A stretch of DNA of 64,000 nt from Cristatella mucedo. Its lineage: Eukaryota > Bryozoa > Phylactolaemata > Cristatellidae. The notes beneath the pieces were generated by a model that saw only the letters and a list, made by a program, of their open reading frames with translations, was not told the origin of the DNA and searched no databases. This document shows, piece after piece, positions 33,300 to 43,459 of the stretch (position 1 is the stretch's first letter; each line of letters opens with the position of its first letter). Position numbers and translations under genes: made by a program. Location of the stretch: positions 8,506,001 to 8,570,000 of the forward strand of contig WPIO01000008.1 in assembly GCA_009760855.2 (NCBI GenBank), written 5' to 3'.

Positions 33300-33429
33300 T
33301 TTTTATCTTTCATTTAGAGTTAAAAATGACATACTATAGAGAATAGAAATACTTTGTGACATATGTTTAAATACATTTAGTGAAATCAAATACCTTGAAT
33401 CGGGTCATCCTTATTGTAAACAACCAAAA

Positions 33430-33795
33430 TGAAAGAGACCAAAATAAAAGTATGAAATTCGTTGTGATATCTGTGATCTAGATATCAATGAAACTGAATT
33501 TGATTCTAGCCTTTTACGTCATGATACAAGTATAATTTGTTCATGTTGTAACATAAATTCTAATACATTTAAAAAGAGAGACCAACTAAATTATATTCTT
33601 TACTTAGGAAACACTTAAAAAAGGATATTGTTCTACTTCATGTTTACACCATTGTTTAGACCATGAAGCTATTTGTGTTATTTCAAAACTATTCCCAGTA
33701 GTTAAAGGTAAACTTAAAGCAACTAAGTTAAAAGAGCTGATTATTCTAATTGTTCATTTATATTTCTCAGGAGGCTACATAACTGACCAAGAGGT
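33430..33795 (+). pseudogene. Cys-rich (zinc-ribbon-like) remnant
   Basis: A plus-strand frame with no start codon reads KYEIRCDICDLDINET, then IICSCCNINS: two CxxC-type pairs about 25 residues apart. After a frameshift, GYCSTSCLHHCLDHEAICVI adds further Cys/His. The two parts look like one broken zinc-binding protein. Function not recognised. It overlaps the start of the fibre pseudogene's end at 33,767. Confidence 0.4.
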
Positions 33796-34631
33796 TTACC
33801 TTTAAATTTCCATGATTGTCAATGAAGTAATAATCAGTTGGTAATCTGGTAAAATAAGCATAATACTTTAAGTCAACACCTTCACTTGAAGAAGTATTTA
33901 TAGCTCTTATTTCGCCAGATACAACAGTAGTATCACTACTAAGTCTAAGAAATACACAATTTAATGCTCTAACAACCATAACATTTAATATCATTATAGG
34001 TGGAGATGTTTTATTTGTCCATGAATAAGATGTTGATAGATTTATAATTGAATTCAAAACTTTAGAATTCATTGAGATTGATATTACTTCTGTTATTTTT
34101 GTAACTGTTTTATCTACATAATTCTTTGTTGCAACGTTACTAGGATTAACATGATCTGCAACATTTGTTATTGAATTTCCTTCCATATTTATGTTTGTTG
34201 TTGAAGGAAGTTCTTTTAGTAATGCATCTCGTTTCATTCCTCTATACGTAACGCAATAATCATCCTGTAACACAACTGGATTTCCATTACCAGAATTCCA
34301 ATAAGTAAATTGTATAGCATAGCTATTCATATTTAAATCTCCTGTCATTGTATCATCTGTTTTTTAACATAATTATTTATTTGACTAACATTAACTTCAT
34401 CAGTTGAATATAGTCCTGCACCAAGATTAACAATAGATTTACCAGCAAGATTAAGTGATCCTGTTGAATTAACAACAAAATTAGCATCAGTATAAGATTT
34501 TGTTACTGCATCACTATCATTAACTGGATCTGATAAATTTTTATAATTATATTTCCATTTGCATTGAGGTCTGATAAAACATATCCATTAATTTTAGAAA
34601 CATAATCAGTTGAATTAAACTTTGCACTCAT
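33767..34631 (-). pseudogene. Tail-fibre-like protein, broken
   Basis: Start at 34,631 (MSAKFNSTDYVSKINGYVLS). Three phage-tail-fibre-type repeats follow: NLSDPVNDSDAVTKSYTDAN, then NLGAGLYSTDEVNVSQINNY, then MTGDLNMNS with SITNVADHVNPSNVATKNYV. The C-terminal ~100 residues (after TKITEVIS) look like a beta-rich head. Two frameshifts break the gene, at about 34,545 and 34,362. In phages and some large viruses such LNMN..ITNVADP.NP.DAATKNYVD repeats form trimeric attachment fibres; a host-attachment role here is inference. Confidence 0.7.
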
Positions 34632-34691
34632 CTATATAAGAATTTTTTAATAATCTGTGTAAAGAACAATTTTATTGTCTTCTGTCAGTGT

Positions 34692-35165
34692 TTAAGTAAA
34701 GTTAATTCGCGCAAAATTAAGATACAAACTAATAGCTTCAATATCACGTGCTACATCCACATCTTCTGCAGATTCAAAAAGGCCTGAGTAATATTTATGA
34801 TATTCTAACGTAATTTTTGCTTTATATTTATTTATTTTCTTAGCAAAACTAACTCATATAAGATTTAAGGTGTTGATTCTTTGCTTTCCTTTGTTTCTCA
34901 TGTTTTCTGAATGGTTTGCAATTCTTAGATTACTTATTCTTTTATCTAATTTATCTAAATTAATGTGATCCAATTGAAAAAGAGGCATTTCCTTGTAAAT
35001 GATAAGCCATGCTAATCTGAGCTTTGTAAATTTTTCCATCAATTTTATTTCTCTATATCCAGTAATATTAATTGTTCCTGCTTCGCTGCCAGATGTTGCA
35101 GATCCTCTTTTATTTAACTTCCATCTGAAGAGACCTGTAAAAGCAATATAATCCAACAATTCCAT
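34692..35165 (-). pseudogene. HNH-AP2 endonuclease, interrupted by one in-frame stop
   Basis: The first 103 codons match HNH endonucleases of the phage/homing type: LFRWKLNKRGSATSGSEAGT, GYREIKLMEKFTKLRLAWLI, then FQLDHINLDKLDKRISNLRI. In this family DHIN..DNRI.NLR is usual; here the Asn of DNRI is Lys and the expected His before RLAW is missing. After a TGA at about 34,855 the same frame continues as an AP2 DNA-binding domain (VSFAKKINKYKAKI ... GLFESAEDVDVARDIEAISL ... FARINF) to TAA at 34,692. The TGA stands where AP2 domains normally have Gly (GGA to TGA). HNH-AP2 enzymes are selfish endonucleases of phages and giant viruses; finding one in an animal Polinton is unusual. Confidence 0.8.
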
Positions 35166-35254
35166 TACTCTCTCTCTCCCTCTCTAGAAACAGTAACATC
35201 ATTCTCCGAAGACATTTCTATAAAGTAATTTTTAACTGTTTAATATAATGTATT

Positions 35255-35729
35255 ACTGCGAAACTTTCTTAATTTACATGGAGAAGCTGTTAATGGAAAT
35301 TTAGATATGATGAATAACTTTATTAGAATTGTAAATGATCCTGTTAATCCTAATTATGGTGTAAACCTTGGCTATCTAAATAGGATATCTGATGGAAATG
35401 TTTCAAAAATAACATTTAATGGGTTTATTGATTCAACATTACACACAAATTCATATGGAACAAACTATCAAGGAAAATTTATTGTTGCTAATTTATTTAT
35501 TGATACGATTATTTCTAGAGCTTTGTTTATAATTTCAACAGTATAAAAAGCACCAAATGGTTTACAAAAACAACTTATTCCTCTTCCACCATCAGGAATA
35601 AAGCCTAATTATTCATTTCAGTTATTTGGAAGTTATAATCTTGATTAAAATAACAAATTAATAATGGATTCACCAATTATATGTATACAAGATCTATTTA
35701 CTGCAGGAACTATAACTTTAACTGTTTAA
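35255..35729 (+). pseudogene. Second tail-fibre-like gene, broken
   Basis: Reads AVNGNLDMMNNFIRIVNDPV followed by NPNYGVNLGYLNR: one fibre-type repeat, on the opposite strand from the first fibre gene. Then a Ser/Asn/Gly-rich segment, two in-frame stops (about 35,544 and 35,647) and an end at 35,727. No start codon can be assigned. It lies head-to-head with the HNH-AP2 gene. Confidence 0.55.
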
Positions 35730-35744
35730 TAGCATTAACATAAC

Positions 35745-36110
35745 ATGTTTTCTAGAAAGAAATTAGAAAGGAATATAACTTTGGGTTTTAATTCAAACAG
35801 AATGATAAATGTTGGAGAAACAGTAGATTTACTAGAATACTGTTAATAAGTCATCTGCTGATAACAATTATCTAAGGAAAGACTTAGATCAACATATAAC
35901 TGGTAATTTATCTGCAAACTCAAAAAAGTATGTGAATGTTTTAGATGCTATTAATGGAAGTGATATTGCAACCAAAATATCTTGATACAAAACTTGATGT
36001 ATATATTTCAAATAAAACAATAAATGTAAATTTAACTGTTAATAAAATGTATATTAATAAACGTGAAACACACTTTAATAATTATTTAATAATTAATATT
36101 AATTTCTAAT
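35745..36110 (+). pseudogene. Third fibre-like gene, broken
   Basis: Begins MFSRKKLERNITLGFNSNRM and INVGE, with the same spacing as fibre repeats. After a frameshift it reads NYLRKDLDQHITGNLSANSK and VLDAINGSDIATK, again a fibre-type repeat ending in ATK. It then shifts frame once more. Paralogue of the neighbouring genes. Confidence 0.5.
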
Positions 36111-36174
36111 GTTTTTTACATCATTTCTATTTAAAATGTGGAAATAGACCGTATATTTTTTTATATTATTTATA

Positions 36175-36970
36175 ATGTTAGTTGTATAAATATTATGGTA
36201 ATTTAACTGCAAACAGTCTAACTAATATGGGAATTCCAAGACCAATATTTTCTTCTTCTAGTGATGGAGCATTAGTTTTATCCAAAATATCAGATATTAA
36301 CATAAAAACCAATATACTCAAAGATATTAATAAAAAAAAGATATTGATAGTGCAGTTGATAGAAGTATTAATGTTATAGATAGTACAATTAGATATGCAG
36401 CATATAATAGAGTATTTAGTAATAATTCATCTTTATTAAAATATGATAATAGAACTAGAATAAACTATAGACTTGCAGCATCACAAGTTGCTATAAATAT
36501 AGATAAAGTAAATTACAGTGATATTATAATTTTTAAGTACAATCACTTTATTCCCCAAATCTATATTCGTCTACTTTACTTAATATAAAATATTATGGTA
36601 TTGAGAATAATTATATGTTACTATTAAGGGATTCTATATTTAATTTTACTATTATTGATAAACCAAGATAAAAAACAATTGTATTCAATGTTGTTTATCC
36701 TATTTTAAATTATCAAAGTATTATAACTCCAAATGATTTAGATTCTACTAAAGTAAATAAGTTAAGGGAGTAATTTATTCTCAATCATTATCAAGTGATT
36801 TTAGCAATTTTGAATATATTCCTGTACTTAATGCTTGGTTTTCTCAAAGTACAGATCATACAACGTCTACAACATCTACAAATTCTTCTTCTTCTTATAT
36901 GTATGATACAGGAGTACCTCCTAGAAGTTTAGAAGAACTTTCTAGTTTTTCCAATCCATTGTCTCCTTAA
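36175..36970 (+). pseudogene. Fourth fibre-like gene with unknown C-terminus, broken
   Basis: YYGNLTANSLTNMGIPRPIF and a following KISDINIKTNILKDIN give a partial fibre repeat. After a frameshift in a run of A, SAVDRSINVIDSTIRYAAYN, NYRLAASQVAINIDKVN and finally a Ser/Thr-rich tail ending GVPPRSLEELSSFSNPLSP are readable to TAA at 36,968. At least three frame breaks. The C-terminal half is not recognised. Confidence 0.45.
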
Positions 36971-37067
36971 TCAATTCTTCTGGTAGATCAAAACTTTTTT
37001 CTCCATCTATTTCTTTCTTTATCTGTTTAGTTAGTGCTATTTTTTAGAGTAAGCTTCAGACTTCATA

Positions 37068-37331
37068 CTATTTTTTTCTATTTTTTAAGTCTTTAAGGAA
37101 CTCTTCAAATATTGAACCATCTCTAACTTTAGCGAATATACATGCTATCTCTGGTTCAGAGTGATTGATTCTTAGTGCTTTATATTCTAACACTAGTTTT
37201 ACACCATCTAACAAAGTTGATCTAATGTCTTCAACTCTTCCCATTGGATATGAACAGATTTTAAAGTTTGAATATTGTTGACCTTGTACTTCATTAAGAC
37301 AATCTTTTCCTCTTGTTTCAACAGAAACCAC
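37068..37331 (-). CDS. Small Polinton protein, unknown function
   Basis: An intact 87-codon frame: starts MVSVETRGKDCLNEVQGQQY and ends in a lysine-rich tail (EFLKDLKNRKK). No signal peptide, membrane segment or known domain is visible. One of the few unbroken frames in the element, though it may be the C-terminal part of something larger. It lies convergent to the fibre-like genes and just downstream of the Ala/Thr/Ser-rich gene on the same strand. Confidence 0.45.
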   Translation of the reverse strand: MVSVETRGKDCLNEVQGQQYSNFKICSYPMGRVEDIRSTLLDGVKLVLEYKALRINHSEPEIACIFAKVRDGSIFEEFLKDLKNRKK

Positions 37332-37372
37332 TTTCTATAATATTGTTTTTATTTTGTTTTAATCTAAATTAA

Positions 37373-38396
37373 TTACACAGTGGTTGGTGCTGTAGCAGAA
37401 GTAGAGGTTGCAAGTGCTGTAGCAGAAGTAGATGCTGGTGCAGTAGCAGATGCAGGCGCTGAAGTTGAAGCAGGTGAATCAGCAGTTATTTGTGCTTGTG
37501 CTGCTAGTGCTGCTGCAGTTGCTTTTTGTTTTGCACTCGTTCCATCATTTATATTAGGTAGAACCCGCTTTTCGGAATCCAACAGTCTAGAAATACCTCG
37601 TACAAACTTTAAATCCTTTGGAGACCGTGCATTTAGTTCATATGCTCCCAAAGCCTGGAACTCCCTCCCGACCTGCGTCAGAACATCCCCTGACCTGACC
37701 ACATTTAAAAGGAACCTAAAAACACACCTATTTAGGACAGCATTTAGTGGGTCCCTGTGATTCGTCCTTGATGTGCTTATGCGTGCTGACACTGTGCATG
37801 CTGCCATTAACCACATTTGCATGCTGACCCTGTGCATGTCACCCCTAACCATATCATTCATTTCGTTTGTTTTCAAACATGATTTTACTTACCATTCAAT
37901 TGCATTTCACTTTACAGCAAATGTAAAGCGCCTAGAGAGAGATTAAGTTCTCTGAGGGCGCTTTATCAAGTGAATTATTATTATTATTATTAACTGCATA
38001 ACATTCATCTTTAACAATTCCAGAGATATCAGGTTTTACTTCAGATACTCCTGAGATAACTGTTGAGAGTTTTGGAAGTTGTGACGCAATCCATGTTGTG
38101 TAACTAGATATTTCACCAGGTGTATCTAGAAGAGCATCAACTTTAGATCTAATTTTAGTATCAAGATTTGCTGTTACGTCTGCCATTCCAGATGTAAGTA
38201 TCTTTTGCGCTTCAATATCACATTCAACTAGATAGAATTTCTTAACAGATGTATCAGTCCTTACTGAAATCTCTGTATCAAGTTGTTGTTCATCGTAAGA
38301 AGTCATTCTTGATTTAACAAGATAATCTACGTAAGCTTTTAGTGCAGTAGCAGTAGTTGCTAGATTTGGGTCAGTAACGTCAGAAGTTACAGCCAT
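37373..38396 (-). pseudogene. Fibre-like/coiled-coil gene interrupted by a LINE
   Basis: Starts at 38,396 (MAVTSDVTDPNLATTATALK, then AYVDYLVKSRM), which resembles the DP.N..ATTK.YVD fibre repeat. About 130 residues follow with many short heptad-like stretches (DVTANLDTKIRSKVDALLDT). At VKDECYAV the frame runs into the (TAA)n tail of a reverse-inserted LINE. The host gene resumes at about 37,562 with PNINDGTSAKQKATAAALAA and a low-complexity Ala/Ser/Thr/Pro tail ending at 37,373. Apart from the LINE the frame is open. Confidence 0.65.
37563..37991 (+). mobile_element. 5'-truncated LINE inside the Polinton
   Basis: Starts in the RT C-terminal coding part ([36 protein letters not shown] in frame), runs through the 3' UTR and ends in (ATT)n at 37,991. 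Very close to the family consensus, so it is a relatively recent copy. No clear target duplication seen. Confidence 0.92.
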
Positions 38397-38508
38397 TTTC
38401 CTATAATAATAATACAAAAATTCCATGCACACAAAATTAACTAAAACTAAACATAATCTAATTACCAAATGTTGCTATTTTAGTATTTTTAATATTTGTA
38501 TCTAGTCT

Positions 38509-38992
38509 TTATTCACATTCATATATTTTATCACGAGCATTACAAATATCTATAAGACTCAAGACAATTAAACCATCTAACTGTGAAATATACTTATAAA
38601 GATTGTTTTTAAGTGAATCTCTACTAAAACATTTAAATTTTCTACAGCAAGTTTCTTCTGCTAACTTTAAAGCCTTTTTGCAACTGAGAATTCTTGAAAC
38701 TTCCATTACTATATCAAAGTATATAATTTGTACACCAGGTTTTGTTTTTGGAGTTTTAGATTTTTTATTTGCTTCTTCTAGCATCTCGTTTATCTTGCTA
38801 CGACATTCCATTAGTTTACCACATGTATCACAAATCTCTATAAGAACATTAATAAATGAACTATCTAAATCTGGAATAAGTTTATCAAATAATGTTTAAT
38901 TATTCGTTGATCTTCTCCTTTAAGTTTTTGTAAACAGATTGTATTGCCATTTCTCTAGATTTTTCACAACTAAGAGTTCTTGAAGCATCCAT
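38509..38992 (-). pseudogene. Polinton protein with two tandem repeats, unknown
   Basis: Start at 38,992 (MDASRTLSCEKSREMAIQSV). A frameshift lies near 38,890, then the frame is open to 38,509. The second half (MEVSRILSCKKALKLAEETC ... LDGLIVLSLIDICNARDKIY) repeats the first (MDASRTLSCEK ... LDSSFINVLIEICDTCGKLM), separated by a Lys-rich linker (EEANKKSKTPKTKPG). An internal duplication of a ~70-residue module, predicted helical with conserved Cys. No known family recognised. Confidence 0.55.
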
Positions 38993-39029
38993 TTCTATAT
39001 AAGTAAAATAAAATTTTATTTTATTTAAA

Positions 39030-39311
39030 TTAAAGGTTATCTTCTTCGTTTACATAATTACAATACTCTTGTTGAACATACTACTCATCTTCTTCACTTT
39101 CAAATACTTCATCTTCTTCTTGTTCTCCAAATAGAAGTACTTCAAGACTTATATCACCTTCTTCACTAATACTGCACTAAGAAAAGTCTGTTTCAGATTC
39201 TGATACAGATTCAGGAATGTAGTCAGGATCTTCAGAAAGTGTATCAGATACTACCGATTCTGTGTCTGAATCCTCTGAAGATTGGAAAACTTCTTGACTT
39301 TCTTGGTCCAT
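39030..39311 (-). pseudogene. Acidic Asp/Glu/Ser-rich small protein, two stops
   Basis: Starts MDQESQEVFQSSEDSDTESV and continues as an almost purely acidic/serine protein (VSDTLSEDPDYIPESVSESE; FGEQEEDEVFESEEDE). The frame is unbroken except for TAG codons after 44 and about 76 codons; the end is TAA at 39,030. Viral acidic proteins often act as chaperones or core proteins, but no assignment is possible. Confidence 0.5.
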
Positions 39312-39373
39312 CCTCTAATAGAGGAAATAATTTTATTAACGAATATTTAATTTATCTAGTGACTTGACTAACT

Positions 39374-39487
39374 CTATTTCTTCAAATATATCAACATGCT
39401 TTTATCTGTTTTCTTTTCCTCTTTATCAGCAAATCTTACTTTCTTTATAGGTACGTGTTTTGTGTTTTCGATTTTCCTTTTTGGCAT
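39374..39487 (-). CDS. Small basic protein with nuclear-localisation-like sequence
   Basis: 37 codons: MPKRKIENTKHVPIKKVRFA then DKEEKKTDKS, ending at TAG 39,374. A one-base shift near the end would extend it by about 15 acidic residues. PKRK..PIKKVRF resembles a bipartite nuclear localisation signal. Sits six bases after the polymerase stop codon. Confidence 0.4.
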   Translation of the reverse strand: MPKRKIENTKHVPIKKVRFADKEEKKTDKSMLIYLKK

Positions 39488-39492
39488 CTATA

Positions 39493-42400
39493 TTAACATT
39501 CAAAGCATTCTCCACCAGTCTCTTTTATTCTATAGTGACCGTAACTAAGTGAATGTATTCCACAATCTAACCAGTAACGTTTTGAGTCAAATGGTGATAG
39601 TGCAACTTTTTTAAACTCATCATTAAATAGTTCATGTTTATCTTGAGATATTTTATGAAACTTTCTAATTTGCTTTTCACCAAATCTTTCGATTGTTTTA
39701 CCTTTGAAAATTGCTATGCTATCAGTTAAACAACTAACAAATGTAGCATGCCCCATTGTTTTAGTTAAAACTGCTTTTGTTACTCCTTTTGCAGCTGCTT
39801 TCCTTTCAGCATCAACAATACTTACGGAATATAGTTTTGGTCTTAAAGGACATATTTCTGAAACTACCTTTCCTTCTGTTTCATCTATAAATTTAGCAAT
39901 TGTATCAATATCGAAGTAATCAGGCATTGCATTCATATCATCGTAAAAATTATGTGTTTCAATATTTACAATTAAAGAGTCAGTGTCAGTATAGATTAAG
40001 CTAATATTATTTCCATATTTTGGTTTTATAACATCATAATAAAACTTTTGCATATGTAACTTTGATAAATCTCGAATTGCGCTACCAATAAATATTGGTT
40101 TATTCAATCTTTTTTTCGATTGATTCATCTGAAATATTGTCAATGATTTTCCAAAGTCTCTAAAGTTAACCATTTTTGGATCTCTTATTCGTTTATTGAA
40201 TTTCTTTTTTCCTACTTCATCAATAGGACTAACTAAATAAGTTTTAACTTAATTTCAACATCCCTTCACAAGTGTTACTATAGAATGAGTTCATTATAAG
40301 TGTCCAAAGATTTCCTAAAAACTTTTTACTTGAATTTAGTGCTTTCATCACATTCACTTTCATCATTTCAGCACACATTTCAATATTTTTAGGTTTAAGT
40401 CAATCGATTGTTTAAACTTAAAAACTTTCTTTACATCACATATCATTCCATGTGTCAAACAGAATTTTAAATATTTTTAGTGAAGCAAATAGTCCTTCTT
40501 TGATGGAAAGTCACACATTAACTTTGGAATATTACTAGCTCCTCTGGAATTTATTTTGAAAGTTAGAATATTCACTACAATCAACAACTCTATTACACCC
40601 ACATAATGGATACTCATTGTGTAAATCATGATAATACTCCTTAGTTTTAGGATCATACTCAATATCAACAACAAAGAAGTAACCAATGTCAGACTCATCT
40701 TCTAATTTAAGAATACTATCAGTATTCCACCCCTTATTTGAAATTTCTTCAATGTTTCCTTGTTGTAGAAGTTCCATCATTGCTGTAGGATAAATACTTG
40801 TTGCATCTTCAAAAGATATCCATGTTGTTGGTTTATCTTTATCATAACCAGGAACCATTGGATTGTTTGCTTTAACAAGTCTAGTATTCACTTGACATAT
40901 TCCACCACGAATAGATTTTTAAACATATCATAATTGTCTCTATCAGTCAACAACTCAATCTTTACTCCTGAAAACCAGAATACTGCACTCCATGAGAAAT
41001 TTGGTGTTGTTACAAAGTTAGCAAGATCTAGTTTTAGTTTTGATATCAAACCTTTTCTAAAACTTTCAAAACAATCTGCAAGTAATAATACATCAGCTAA
41101 TAGATATAAATTATGATATTCTAACATGTTTATACAATCAAACTCTTTCCAAACGGTATTTGCTTTTTTATAACTTTCATCAGATATACCAGTTATGTAA
41201 ACACTTGAGTAAAAATCTTCCTTATTTGGAAGAAAATTAATGAAAAACTTCTCAAATGAATCCATGAACTCGTAAGGATACTCTCCTTTTGTTGCAAGCA
41301 TATTAAGGTTTTTATTTGGATGTTCACTTAAAACTTTACTCAAGTTTCACTTAAAACTTCTAGTTCACTTTCAGTTAAGTCATCCATTTTACTTTCTGAA
41401 TTATGTTCAATCAATTTACTTTTTAAAAAGTCTGGTACATCAAATAATTTTTGTAAAAACTTAACTACATGATCAGAACCAACATTCATAAACTTATCAA
41501 AAACTTCTCCTTTACAATCAATAATAACATAAGCAGATGAACATGGATTATTAATTGATCCATTTTTTCCTTTTTCAATTATATATTCAAAGTCTGCATA
41601 ACAAACATATGGACATGTATTAAGATGCTTGAAAGAATCAAACTTAACAAACTTACTCTTTTCATTTGGCATTACATTAACTGTTGCTCCAGAGTTTATA
41701 CTTTCACATAATTCTAAATGTTCATTTACTTGTTTTTTATCGAAGATTGTATTTAAGCATCTATGACAATAATACTGGTTTCCTCCAGAGTTTACAGGTC
41801 TACATGAATTAAAGAATTTATTTTATGAATTATTTCATTATTATTTCATGAATTTAATTCTAGTGAATTAAAATTATTGATCAACATATAATGTTCTTTT
41901 TCATCTTTATTAAGTAATAATAGATTTACATGTCTCCCATCTTTCTCATCTGACTTTTAAACAACTCTTCATGGAGAAACTCTTGATTCTTTATATCCAC
42001 ACGAATAAACATGTATACTAACATTCATTGCTTTCTCTAATTTATCAACATCTTAAACCATTAGAGGCCATTTAATTTCATTAATCAAGTGAGAATATTT
42101 AAAAGATAATATTTCTTTTAAGTCATTTATCTTCCATTTATTTCTTTCTATAGGATTTAAAGCTCTTAAAACACACCACAAAGCACAAAACTCATCACCA
42201 ACATTTTTCAAGTTAATTATACACTTTTTCTTAGCAAGATATTCAGGAGTTTCAATATATGTTTTGCCACCTATGGGTATATATTTAGAAACAACGACTG
42301 AAAATGAATGATATCCAAGAAAAAACCATCAGGAACAAACGTTGTATTCGATTAACATCTCAGAATTAGTTCCTAGCGAAAGCATTATTTTTTCATAAAT

Positions 42401-43384
42401 TGTATTTGCTGACTCACTATCCATTGTTAACATTGATTTTGATTGTGCCCCTTCTCTTTCTCTTTTTCCGTTATCAAAAATTTTCACATCATATGATACT
42501 TTAAAATGAACTCAAATAAATGGCCATGAACTTCTAACTCTATCAAGTAATTTATTTGTTTGATATCTAAGTAATTCTTAAAGTGATTCAAAGTCTGCAT
42601 ATCTTCTTATTGTTTTGGAAGCAAAAGTTATAATCATAATAATAGTAATAATATTGCACTTGATAAAGCGCCCTCAGAGAACTTAATCTCTTTCTAGGCG
42701 CTTTACATTTGCTGCAAAGTGATACGCAATAGAATAGTAAGTAAAATCATGCTTGAAAAACAAACAAAATGAATAACATGGTTAGGGGTTACATGCACTG
42801 GGTCAGCATGCAAATGTGGTTAGTGGCAGCATGAACAGTGTCAGCACGCATAAGCACATCGAGGACGAATCACAAGGACCCACTAAATGCTGTCCTAAAT
42901 AGGTATGTTTTTAAGTTTCTTTTAAATGTGGTCAGATCAGGGGATGTTCTGATGCAGGTCGGGAGGGAGTTCCAGGCTGTGGGAACATACGAGCTAAATG
43001 CACGGTCTCCAAAGGATTTAAGGTTTGTACGAGGTATTTCTAGACTGTTGGATTCCGAAAAGCGAGTGGTACGATGCTTTGCCTGATGGGGTAGTATATC
43101 TGAAAGATAGGCTGGAGCCATAGAATGAAGAGACCTAAAAGTGAGCGACAAAACCTTGAAGTCAATCCGTTGCTTGACTGGTAACCAGTGCAGGTCGGCG
43201 AGAAGTGGAGTAATGTGGCAACTGCGAGTATTTTCACCTCCAGTAATAACTGGTTCTATAAAACCAACTTTATTAAATCTACCTTGTTTTCCAACATATT
43301 TCTACTTGTTGAATCAAAGTCAGTATTCATTAACCTTCTAGTTTCAGAAGGAAAATAATTTCTTTGTCATGATTGAGGAGACAT
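39493..43384 (-). pseudogene. Polinton DNA polymerase B, heavily broken and split by a LINE
   Basis: Family-B protein-primed polymerase (replicates the element). Start near 43,384 (MSPQS, then stop). The N-terminal part is cut by a LINE at 42,636-43,229. Recognisable in order: KWPLMV..DVDKLEKAMNVS; a zinc-like CHRCL..HLELCE; VMPNEK; exonuclease I VCYADFE (41,590); YLLADVLLLADCFESF (41,090); motif A DATSIYPTAM (40,810); motif B LIMNSFYSNTCEG (about 40,300), where the usual Gly of NSxYG is Ser; IGSAIRDLSKL; motif C YTDTDSL (39,980); an end with FGEKQIRKFHKISQDK. Open pieces are 39,493-40,173, 40,535-40,891, 40,888-41,343 and 41,340-41,672; several frameshifts and stops lie between and upstream. 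Total length without the LINE (about 1,100 codons) is normal for Polintons. Confidence 0.92.
42636..43229 (-). mobile_element. 5'-truncated LINE inside the polymerase gene
   Basis: Reverse-orientation copy: (TAA)n, 3' UTR, RT C-terminal coding part and [13 protein letters not shown]-like region, ending at GGCAACTGCGA. Polymerase text resumes on both sides. No clear target duplication. Confidence 0.92.
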
Positions 43385-43459
43385 TTGCTATATAAGGTTT
43401 TTTAATACAGGTAATTTAGGTATATATTTTTGCTAAAATAAAATAATTATTAAGAAAAC

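Noticed and set aside
37380-37760. 126-codon plus-strand Ala/Val-rich frame
   Set aside because: Antisense of the Ala/Ser/Thr tail of the minus-strand fibre-like gene joined to LINE sequence.
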